Positions 1-7,029 of a stretch of DNA of 8,249 nucleotides are shown piece by piece (position 1 is the stretch's first letter; every line of letters begins with the position of its first letter). The notes under the pieces were generated by a model, which was not told the DNA's origin, ran no database searches, and saw only the letters and a list, made by a program, of their open reading frames with translations. Location of the stretch: positions 1-8,249 of the forward strand of contig CANHYD010000090.1 in NCBI GenBank assembly GCA_947464705.1, written 5' to 3'. This stretch comes from Verrucomicrobiota bacterium (GTDB lineage Bacteria; Verrucomicrobiota; Verrucomicrobiia; Limisphaerales; UBA9464). The position numbers were made by a program, and so were the translations under genes.

Positions 1-1020
1 GAGAAACCCTCGGAGGCTTGGCGTTCTCAGTTCCACTTCGAGAACCAGACCGACCGCCGCTCCTGGAGCATCAGCCGCTTCCTGCCCTCCACCGGTGACA
101 TGGTCGGGATCCGGCTCTTGATGCCGCTGGGCAACGGAGCACATCGCGAAGTGCGGATTCCTTCGGCCCTGTGGACCAACGGTGCCTGGAACTACTCGAC
201 AGCCGGGGAACGCTTGTGGCGCAGCGCCGAGGATACCGATCCCGCCATCCGCGAAACCCGCTTCACCCCAACCCCGCCTCTGCCGGGCACCAACCAATGG
301 CTGGCTTGGCCCGGTGCCATGGAGACCTTCACCAACGGAGTGCTCAAGACCAACATCGTCTTCCACGATCCCGCGACCCAAATCGGTTGGTCGGCCATCT
401 CGTTCGATTCCCGCAGCGGTGAGCTCCTCGGTCTGGTGATCCAAGAACCCATTCGCCCGGGCGCCCAACGCCAATTCCTGGCCGATGGTGCGGCGTGGAT
501 GGGCTCGAACTGGCGCTTCACCAACGGCAATGAGTACCTCTTCCGAAACCATCAGGACCGCGAGCCGCTGTGGCTCCCTGGGGTAGAATTCCTCAAAGAG
601 CTCAATGAAACTCCGGACATCATCCGCAGCGAATTGCGCATCGCCGATTTCAACCGAGCCAAGGCGATGCAGCGGCCTCAACTGACGCTTCAAGAAATCG
701 TCGACTACCAACACCTGCACCCGGTCCTCAAGCCCGACCTGAGGGCATGGCTCGACACCCAATTCCACGCACGACTGGCCGCACCCTGGACGTGCCTGGT
801 GGTGGTGATCATCGCCGTGCCGTTCGCCGCTCCTTCCGGGCGCAGGAATCTCTTCTTCGGCGTCGCGGGTAGCATCGGCCTGGCCTTCATCTTCTTCGTG
901 GTCCAACGCGTCGGATTTGCCATGGGTCAGAACGGGATCGTCCCTGCGTGGCTCGGAGCCTGGCTGCCCAATCTCGTTTTCAGCCTCACCGGCCTGATCC
1001 TCACCGCGCGGGTCCGATGA
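1..1020 (+). CDS. LptF/LptG (YjgP/YjgQ) family permease, C-terminal part
   Basis: This is the C-terminal end of an inner-membrane permease of the LptF/LptG family. In the Lpt machine these proteins pair with the LptB ATPase to pull lipopolysaccharide, or a related lipid, out of the inner membrane and pass it to the periplasmic bridge. The frame is open from base 1 and ends in TGA at 1018-1020. The ATG at 100 is internal, because coding upstream of it reads FENQTDRRSWSISRF, which is family-like. Bases 1 to about 740 encode a soluble, strand-rich, probably periplasmic region. Three membrane segments follow at about 775-830 (LVVVIIAVPFA), 850-915 and 950-1015. The stretch FHARLAAPWTCLVVVIIAVP matches the family signature before the first of these helices. 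The N-terminal transmembrane helices lie outside the window. LptF cannot be told from LptG here. A kinase gene begins 13 bases after the stop. Confidence 0.85.
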   Translation, partial: EKPSEAWRSQFHFENQTDRRSWSISRFLPSTGDMVGIRLLMPLGNGAHREVRIPSALWTNGAWNYSTAGERLWRSAEDTDPAIRETRFTPTPPLPGTNQWLAWPGAMETFTNGVLKTNIVFHDPATQIGWSAISFDSRSGELLGLVIQEPIRPGAQRQFLADGAAWMGSNWRFTNGNEYLFRNHQDREPLWLPGVEFLKELNETPDIIRSELRIADFNRAKAMQRPQLTLQEIVDYQHLHPVLKPDLRAWLDTQFHARLAAPWTCLVVVIIAVPFAAPSGRRNLFFGVAGSIGLAFIFFVVQRVGFAMGQNGIVPAWLGAWLPNLVFSLTGLILTARVR

Positions 1021-1033
1021 CCCTTGAATCCCA

Positions 1034-2770
1034 GTGAATCCGCCCGACTCCACCCTTGATCTTCAGGCCCGACTCGCCCGGCTGGAGTCGCTCCACCGGA
1101 CCGCGCAGCGGGTGTACTCGACCCTCGATCTGCGCGAGTCGCTGCAAATCCTGCTCGATGAGGCGGTCCGTCTGATGGAGAGCAACTCGGGCTCGATCTG
1201 CCTGATTAATCCGACCAGTGGTTTCCTGGAGATCGAAGCCACCTGCGGCCTTCCCAGACACGCCAACCAATTCCGACTCCGCCTGGGTGAGGGCATCACC
1301 GGCCAAGTGGCCCGATCCGGGCGCACACTGCGCATCGACGATGTCTCCAAGGAACGCCGGTATGTCCCCTTGCGGGACGGAGTGAGTTCAGAATTGGCCG
1401 TACCCTTACGCGTGGGCGGAGAGGTGCGCGGAGTGATCAATGTCGATTCGGACCGACTCAACGCCTTCTCCCTGGAACAACAGACCCTCCTCGAAGAACT
1501 CGCGTCGCTGGCCTCTCCAGCCATCCGCAACACCTGGTTGTACGAGTCGGCGCGCCAACGGGCCGGGCTGCTGGAATCCCTCCTGAAAGTGGGCCAACTC
1601 ATCAACTCCACCCTCTCGGTCGACGATGCCCTCACCGTCATCACCCGAGAGGCCCGGGTCCTGATGCGGGCCAAGACGTGTTCACTGATGATGGTGGACC
1701 CCTCGGGCGAGTGGCTGGACCTTCGCGCCCACGATGGAGCGGGCAAGGCCTATGCCTCCAAGCCGCGGGTGAGTCTGGCTGAAAGCGTGGTGGGGATCGT
1801 CGCTCGTCGTCAAAAACCGCTCCAAGTCGAGAACGTCCAGGTGTCGGGCCGCTATCAGAATGTCAGCGTCGCCCGACGCGAAGGACTCGTCTCACTCCTG
1901 AGCGTCCCCCTGCTCTTTTCAGGCAAGGCCATCGGCACCCTGAACATCTACTCCGGCGAGCCGCATCTCTTCTCCGACGAAGAGGTCCGCACCCTTTCAG
2001 CCTATGCCGAATTGTCGGCCCTGGCCCTCGAAAAAGCCCGCCTCTACGACCGGATCGTGTCCGTCGAAGAAGCGCTTCGCCAAAGCGAACGCCTCAGTGC
2101 CCTCGGTCTCTTGGCGGCCGAGATTGCCCATGAGATTCGCAATCCGCTGACGGTGATGAAGATGCTGCACCACTCACTCGATCTGCACTTTGGCCCCGGC
2201 GACCCCCGCCAAACCGATGTCCGCATCATGGGCGAGAAGATGGACCACCTGAACCGCATCGTGGACCGGGTCTTGGATTTCGCCCGTGGCGCCGAACCCC
2301 ATCTGGAGGAGGTCAACGTGAACCAGGTCCTGGACGACTTGCTCATGCTCACCCGGGTCAAACTTCGTTCGGCCGGCATCGAGCTGGTCCGCGAACTGGA
2401 TTCGCACCTGCCGGTGTTGATGGCCGACGCCACTCAATTGGAACAAGCCTTCTTGAACCTCACCCTGAATGCGGTCGAAGCCATGCCCGACGGAGGGCGA
2501 TTGAGCATCCGATCCCGAGCCTTGCCGCTCCTCCGAAAAGGTCCGGCAACCCATGTGTTGGTTCGGTTCCGAGACAGCGGCGTCGGCATGACCCGGGAGC
2601 AGGCGCAGAACGCCTTTTCATCATTGCTGCAAACCTCCAAGCCGCGCGGCAATGGCCTGGGCATGGCAATCGTTGCCCGCGTCGTCGAAACCCACCGTGG
2701 TCAGGCCCGTGTCCGTTCCAGTCCTGGACGTGGCACCACCATCAGCCTGGTGTTCCCCGTTTCCCGCTGA
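1034..2770 (+). CDS. Tandem-GAF cytoplasmic sensor histidine kinase
   Basis: A 578-residue ATP-dependent protein-histidine kinase of a two-component system. In order it has GAF domain 1 (about residues 20-170), GAF domain 2 (about 185-340), a short helical linker, a HisKA dimerisation domain with H-box AAEIAHEIRNPL (phospho-acceptor His366), and a HATPase_c domain. The ATPase part shows an N-box (FLNLTLNAVEAMPDGG, Asn479), a G1 box (DSGVGM, Asp514) and a G2 box (NGLGMAI, 540-546), ending in a family-typical GRGTTISLVFP. The H-box and ATPase style resemble NtrB-type kinases. No transmembrane segment or signal peptide is seen, so it should sense a cytoplasmic ligand or partner through the GAF domains. 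The GTG start at 1034 is chosen because an in-frame TGA lies at 1025-1027 and the next ATG falls inside GAF1. No clear Shine-Dalgarno sequence precedes it. The F-box is altered (SLLQTSK where PFFTTK is usual). No response regulator is adjacent. Confidence 0.92.
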   Translation: MNPPDSTLDLQARLARLESLHRTAQRVYSTLDLRESLQILLDEAVRLMESNSGSICLINPTSGFLEIEATCGLPRHANQFRLRLGEGITGQVARSGRTLRIDDVSKERRYVPLRDGVSSELAVPLRVGGEVRGVINVDSDRLNAFSLEQQTLLEELASLASPAIRNTWLYESARQRAGLLESLLKVGQLINSTLSVDDALTVITREARVLMRAKTCSLMMVDPSGEWLDLRAHDGAGKAYASKPRVSLAESVVGIVARRQKPLQVENVQVSGRYQNVSVARREGLVSLLSVPLLFSGKAIGTLNIYSGEPHLFSDEEVRTLSAYAELSALALEKARLYDRIVSVEEALRQSERLSALGLLAAEIAHEIRNPLTVMKMLHHSLDLHFGPGDPRQTDVRIMGEKMDHLNRIVDRVLDFARGAEPHLEEVNVNQVLDDLLMLTRVKLRSAGIELVRELDSHLPVLMADATQLEQAFLNLTLNAVEAMPDGGRLSIRSRALPLLRKGPATHVLVRFRDSGVGMTREQAQNAFSSLLQTSKPRGNGLGMAIVARVVETHRGQARVRSSPGRGTTISLVFPVSR

Positions 2771-2790
2771 AACAGCCCGAGTGTCCGTTC

Positions 2791-2824
2791 GATGGAGGCA
2801 GGTCCTCAGGGCCACCTCCCCATC
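2791..2824. terminator. GC-rich hairpin between convergent genes, possible two-way terminator
   Basis: The 71 bases between the kinase stop and the DUF1501 stop contain an imperfect inverted repeat. GGAGG (2794-2798) pairs with CCTCC (2815-2819), and GGTCC (2801-2805) pairs with GGGCC (2809-2813) with one G-U pair, around a 3-base loop. GAT (2791-2793) and ATC (2822-2824) can extend the base across a 2-base bulge. The position, tail to tail between two genes, suits a shared terminator. No T-tract follows on either strand, so it is not a textbook intrinsic terminator. Confidence 0.45.
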
Positions 2825-2841
2825 TCTCCCGACACCCCCGT

Positions 2842-4362
2842 TCAGATCGGCTTGCTGAACAGGCTGCCGATGGGTTTACCGACACCGTCTCGGGTCACGT
2901 AGAACGGCCGCTTTTCAATCTCATAGGAGAGCTTGGGCGAAACTCCCATCGCACGGTACAGCGTGGCGTGCAAATCCTCGATGACCACGCGGTCCCGGAT
3001 CGTTTTGCAGGGACGCTCGTCGGCGGTCACACCGTGGAGGTGGCCGCGTTTCATGCCGCCGCCGAAGAGCAGCACACTGCCCGCATCGGTGAAGTGTCGG
3101 TGCATGCCGTAATTGACCGGTGAGTCGATGCGCTGAGGGACCGGCACCTGGTCTTGGATCGGTTTGTCCGGCTTACCCTCCTGCATCATGTCGCGACTGA
3201 ACTCGCTGGCCACTACCACCAGCGTTCGGTCGAGCATCCCGCGCTCCTCCAAATCGAGCACCAACTGCGAGATGGCGCCATCAATGGCCATCTTCATGTG
3301 GACGAGCTTTTCGTGTCCCCGCTCGTGGGTATCCCAATTGAGGAACGGAATGTACTCGGTCGTGACCTCAATGTACCGGGCCCCCGCCTCGGCCAAACGC
3401 CGAGCCAGCAAACAGCCCAAGCCAAAGCGTTGGAGGTTGGCCTTCTCATAAATGCCCTCGCGATTCATGTCGCCGCCGAGTCGCCGACTGAAATCCCAAC
3501 CACCCGGTGCGTATTTGGCGATGGTCTCGGGCGACTCCAGCGTGAGGTCGAAGGCCTTGGCCGAAGGCGAGGCCAGCAGGCGGTGGGCATTGTCGAGCGA
3601 TCGCAGCAAGGACTCCTTCTGGTATCCGCTGCCCAATTGACCCACCGGGGAGGCTTCCAACAGACGCCGATAAAACCGGTCGCGGTTCTCGAAGCGCGAG
3701 GGGCTCATGCCCTGCGGCGGCGTGACCACGTCCTTGGCCGCGTCCGGGAATGGGACGTTGAAAGGGCCAAACTCACTGCCCAGAAACCCGGCCGAGGTGA
3801 AGGCCTTGAGTTCCTCACCCTCGCCGACATCCAAGCGCTGACCGATGTTGATGAAGGCCGGCACCGCGGAGTTCTTCGGGCCCAGCGTTCGAGACATCGT
3901 CGCTCCGATATGCGGACATGCGACCGACTGCGGCGGCGCATAGCCGGTGTGCCAGTGGAACTGATGCCGCGAATGGAGGATGAAGCCTAGGTCGCCGGCC
4001 GTGTAAGTCCGGATCAGGGTGCCCCGGTCCATGACCTTGGCCACTTTCTCAAGGCCTTCACTCAGGCGAATGCCATCCACAGCCGTCGGGATCGACGGGA
4101 AGGTCGAGAGCACCGTGTTGGGGTTCATTCCCTTTTCGTAGGGCGTGTACCGCTTGGGATCGAAGGTTTCGGTCGACGCCATTCCCCCACCCATCCACAG
4201 CACGATGATGGTGTCGGCCGTAGCGGGCGGGCGCAGAGACTCTGCATCGGCAGCCATCGACTGTTGGGGGAATCCGGCACCCAAGGCGCCGAGGGTTGCA
4301 GCGCTGAGTCCCTTGACGAAATCGCGGCGGGTGAAATCGGGGGTCTTCATTGGCAAAGGCAT
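2842..4362 (-). CDS. DUF1501 family protein with Tat signal peptide
   Basis: A 506-residue exported protein of the DUF1501 family, which is related to the alkaline phosphatase/sulfatase fold; no reaction is established. The N-terminus carries a clear twin-arginine signal (TRRDFVKGLSAATLGALGAG, Arg12-Arg13), with likely cleavage near SMAADA (about 35-40), so it is exported folded. Family landmarks are a strand and glycine turn (IVLWMGGGMASTETFDPK, 53-70), NWDTHERGH (342-350), GMLDRTLVVVASEF (375-388), the metal-site-like NYGMHRHF (417-424), LLFGGGMKRGHLHGVT (431-446) and EDLHATLYRAMG (462-473). Two motifs depart from the common form: STETFDPK where S-x-x-DTFDPK is usual, and SEFSRD where GEFGRTP is usual. 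Two starts are possible, ATG at 4362 or ATG at 4350; both keep the Tat motif and neither has a clear ribosome site. It lies 36 bases after the cytochrome gene and is probably co-expressed with it. Confidence 0.9.
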   Translation of the reverse strand: MPLPMKTPDFTRRDFVKGLSAATLGALGAGFPQQSMAADAESLRPPATADTIIVLWMGGGMASTETFDPKRYTPYEKGMNPNTVLSTFPSIPTAVDGIRLSEGLEKVAKVMDRGTLIRTYTAGDLGFILHSRHQFHWHTGYAPPQSVACPHIGATMSRTLGPKNSAVPAFINIGQRLDVGEGEELKAFTSAGFLGSEFGPFNVPFPDAAKDVVTPPQGMSPSRFENRDRFYRRLLEASPVGQLGSGYQKESLLRSLDNAHRLLASPSAKAFDLTLESPETIAKYAPGGWDFSRRLGGDMNREGIYEKANLQRFGLGCLLARRLAEAGARYIEVTTEYIPFLNWDTHERGHEKLVHMKMAIDGAISQLVLDLEERGMLDRTLVVVASEFSRDMMQEGKPDKPIQDQVPVPQRIDSPVNYGMHRHFTDAGSVLLFGGGMKRGHLHGVTADERPCKTIRDRVVIEDLHATLYRAMGVSPKLSYEIEKRPFYVTRDGVGKPIGSLFSKPI

Positions 4363-4398
4363 TGGCGAGTGGATCGATCGACTGCGTCTGGGTCTCGG

Positions 4399-6972
4399 TC
4401 AATAGGTCAGTTGGAATTCAGGCAGCAGAGCCAGGCTCCACAGCAGGTCTTCAACGCCCTCGGGCTGGGGTTTGTCACCCACCAACTCCAGGGTCATCGC
4501 CAACTCCTGTCGGGTCGGCGGGCGCGACAAGCCCTGACGAAAAACCTGCTGAGCAATGGAGCGACCATCTCGGTGAGAAACCACCAGCTTCTCGGATCCT
4601 CGCTTGAGGAGCTTGGCCAAGGTGTCGCCGTTGGTCAGTTCCAAAGCCTGAAGGGTCGTGGCCAACGACTGCCGTGTGGTGATGACCTGCTCGCGGTTGG
4701 GACGACCCAAAGCCAGGGAGAGCGGATCGGCAGGAATCAATGAAGACCGTACCGCGCCATAAACCGGACGACCTGAAACATTCTGCGCCAAGGTGGTCTC
4801 GACATTCCAAGGAGCCATTCCCGGAACCCCCAGAATGTCGGCCGAAGCCCAACCATCGACTGAAGAGGATTGCCAGTCGCCGGCGGGATTCTTCTTCACT
4901 CGCCACGAGGCATCGGTTCCAAAGTCGAGGATCTTGTCGGTCGCAGCTCCGGACCCTTTCTTGGATTTGGGCTCCGGCGCGCGCACTCGAGCGTACACCA
5001 GCAAGCCGGCCGGATTGGTTCCATCGCCCCCATTCACAGCCTCAATCGCCAGAAGATTAGTGCCCACGCGGAGCTGACTGCGCAAATCGTACACGCTCGA
5101 TTGCATCCAGTCCGAGGACTCACTGCCACGCACCCGTTTGCCATTCAGGAACACCTTGGCTGAATTGTCGGCATGGACAAACAACGTGGCATCGGTCGGG
5201 AGGGACGACACCACCCAGTCCTTGCGGAACGCATTGGTTCCAGGGGCGACACCGGTGGTGCCGGCATGCGCATCACTCCAAATCCAAAACGCGGCCGCGG
5301 GTCGCTTCTGGGCACTTCCCGGTTCGACCAGGAGGCGATCCAAATCGCCCGAGGGCTTGTCGGCCCAGACTCCGGTGATCGAACTCAACGCATCGCGGAA
5401 CTGTTCGGCCGTCAGACGACGGATACCAGGTCCCTGGAAGGTGTATTCGGCTTCAGGCTTGTCCGGCAGGTTGACCGAGGGCAACTGATAGGCTCGTGAG
5501 GTGAAGATCAGGGCCAGCGTGCGCTTGAGATCCCATTGGTGCTCCACCAGGTCTTCAGCCAACCAGTCGAGCAAGTCGGCGTCCCAGGCCGTGTTCTGCA
5601 TCACATCCAAAGGTTCAACCAGACCGCGGCCTAGCAGGCGGGCCCAGAGGCGGTTGACAATGGTTCGTGACAGTCGGCCGTTTTCGCGCTGGGTGATGAG
5701 CCGAGCCAACTGTTCCAAACGGTTGGACTTCGAAGCCTTGGGGTCCACCGATCCGAGTTCGGGAAACAGGAACTTCAGCGGGGCGACCTTCCCGGTGGGT
5801 TTGTCGCACTCAACCATCTCCAGAGCGCCGTCGGCGTAGATGCCGGCCAATCCGTAAGCGTCACTCAGTCTCCAGTCATCGATGAAGGAATCATGGCACG
5901 AGGCGCACTTGAGGTTCACGCCCATGAACACCTGTCCGATGTTCTGCGCCGCCTGGAGCGGCGGCGTCATGGACGCATTGACAGTTCCGCGCCAAACAAT
6001 GCCCTTGGTGAACCCTTCGCTACCACCGACCGGATTGACCAACTCTCGGACGAATTGATCGTAGGGCTTGTTGTCGAGCAGCGCCTGATAAAGCCAAGGA
6101 CTGATTTGCTTGCGACCGCCGTCGATGTATCCGGTCCCCTGGTAATCATTGCGGAGCAGGTCATTCCAGAACGTCAGCCAGTGTTGGGCGTAGCGAGGCT
6201 TGTCCTCGAGCAATTGGCCCACCCAGCGGGCCCGCTTGTCCTTGCTGCGGTCTTTCAAGAACGCCTCTTGGGCCTCGGGAGTCGGCAGCAAGCCGGTGAT
6301 GTCCAATGAAACCCGGCGCAGAAACATCCGATCATCCACCGGCTTGGGCGACGCGGCACCGTGTCGGGAAAAATACGCGTCAAGGAAGCGATCCACCGGA
6401 TGGGCGGAGCGACCAGCCGGCAGTTCCGGACGTCGCGGTTTGAGGTTGTTGGGAGGCGGCTGCGCGAAGGAAACCTGAGGATCCCACCGGAGGCCTTGAT
6501 CGACCCAAGCCCGCAGAATACCCACCTGCTCTGGTGTCAGCTGGGTCCCTTTTTTGGGCATCACTGAATCCGGATCGGTGCCGGCCACCAGGTGGATGAA
6601 ATAGCTCTGGGCACTATTGCCCACCACCACTGCCGGCCCCGACTCGGCCGGCTGCAAAAAAGTCTCCCGAGTGTCCAGCTTCCAATCGCCATTGGCCTTG
6701 CCACGCCCGTGGCACTTGACGCAACTGGCCTCCAAGAGTGGTTGGACGTCCTTGCGGAAATCCACGGTTCGGCCGACGGCGGGAGGCAACTTCTGGATGG
6801 CCTCAGGCGTCGGTGCCGCGGCCGAAAGCCGAGCGAAGGTCACCAGAGCCCAAAGGGACAAAACCCAACGGGTACCCCAAGCGTAGAACCGACTGGTGGA
6901 ATGCACGGTGCTCACTATCCCCACCGAATTTTGGTTCGGCAAGCCCAAGGCAAACTTCAAGCGCCTGACCAC
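4399..6972 (-). CDS. Exported PSCyt1-DUF1549-DUF1553 cytochrome-like protein with inserted jelly-roll-like domain
   Basis: An 857-residue protein of the large cytochrome family of Planctomycetota and Verrucomicrobiota; substrate and reaction are unknown. After an uncleaved-length leader and hydrophobic segment (about residues 36-53, ending SAAAP) comes a PSCyt1 domain (about 70-165) with haem motif CVKCH at 84-88. DUF1549 follows (about 190-400; VDRFLDAY, FLRRVSLDITGLLPTPEAQ) and contains a second haem motif, CASCH, at 356-360. DUF1553 begins near 430 (SRTIVNRLWARLLGRGLVEP) and finishes at the C-terminus (ALGRPNREQV, then FRQGLSRPPTRQELAM, then LLWSLALLPEFQLTY). Between the two halves, about 560-725, lies a beta-rich segment (AKVFLNGKRV, LRVGTNLLAIEAVNGG) resembling galactose-binding-like folds. 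The start is uncertain: GTG at 6972 is the most upstream, but in-frame GTGs at 6924, 6915 and 6906 give a shorter, more normal signal peptide, and GGTGGGG lies just before the one at 6915. The protein is likely periplasmic or lumenal and works with the DUF1501 protein. Confidence 0.9.
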   Translation of the reverse strand: MVRRLKFALGLPNQNSVGIVSTVHSTSRFYAWGTRWVLSLWALVTFARLSAAAPTPEAIQKLPPAVGRTVDFRKDVQPLLEASCVKCHGRGKANGDWKLDTRETFLQPAESGPAVVVGNSAQSYFIHLVAGTDPDSVMPKKGTQLTPEQVGILRAWVDQGLRWDPQVSFAQPPPNNLKPRRPELPAGRSAHPVDRFLDAYFSRHGAASPKPVDDRMFLRRVSLDITGLLPTPEAQEAFLKDRSKDKRARWVGQLLEDKPRYAQHWLTFWNDLLRNDYQGTGYIDGGRKQISPWLYQALLDNKPYDQFVRELVNPVGGSEGFTKGIVWRGTVNASMTPPLQAAQNIGQVFMGVNLKCASCHDSFIDDWRLSDAYGLAGIYADGALEMVECDKPTGKVAPLKFLFPELGSVDPKASKSNRLEQLARLITQRENGRLSRTIVNRLWARLLGRGLVEPLDVMQNTAWDADLLDWLAEDLVEHQWDLKRTLALIFTSRAYQLPSVNLPDKPEAEYTFQGPGIRRLTAEQFRDALSSITGVWADKPSGDLDRLLVEPGSAQKRPAAAFWIWSDAHAGTTGVAPGTNAFRKDWVVSSLPTDATLFVHADNSAKVFLNGKRVRGSESSDWMQSSVYDLRSQLRVGTNLLAIEAVNGGDGTNPAGLLVYARVRAPEPKSKKGSGAATDKILDFGTDASWRVKKNPAGDWQSSSVDGWASADILGVPGMAPWNVETTLAQNVSGRPVYGAVRSSLIPADPLSLALGRPNREQVITTRQSLATTLQALELTNGDTLAKLLKRGSEKLVVSHRDGRSIAQQVFRQGLSRPPTRQELAMTLELVGDKPQPEGVEDLLWSLALLPEFQLTY

Positions 6973-6991
6973 CGCATTCCAAAAGCCGTGT

Positions 6992-7010
6992 TGGGTGAGA
7001 GCTCAACCCA
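6992..7010 (-). terminator. Weak hairpin after the TauE/SafE gene
   Basis: The 57 bases between the transporter stop and the most upstream cytochrome start hold a short inverted repeat, TGGGT (6992-6996) with ACCCA (7006-7010), around a 9-base loop. Read on the - strand it is followed about 10 bases later by TTTT (complement of 6981-6984). This could be a weak terminator or an attenuating structure. Five base pairs are close to what chance gives, so the call is tentative. No convincing promoter was seen in this gap. Confidence 0.25.
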
Positions 7011-7029
7011 GCGTCCGTGCGGGTCCGAA

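Noticed and set aside
3154..3990. A 278-codon open frame on the + strand opposite the DUF1501 gene.
   Set aside because: It lies wholly antisense to a gene with clear family motifs. Its translation shows no recognisable domain and is rich in Arg, Gln and His, as expected from a GC-rich complement.
4363..4398. Short GATCGATCGA-type repeat in the gap between the cytochrome and DUF1501 genes.
   Set aside because: It is a brief self-complementary run of about ten bases with no second copy nearby and no link to a known operator.
6904..7029. Possible sigma-70 promoter ahead of the cytochrome gene, based on TTGAGC and TTGAAG hexamers on the - strand.
   Set aside because: No matching TATAAT-like element sits at 16-18 bases from either hexamer, so the match is no better than chance.
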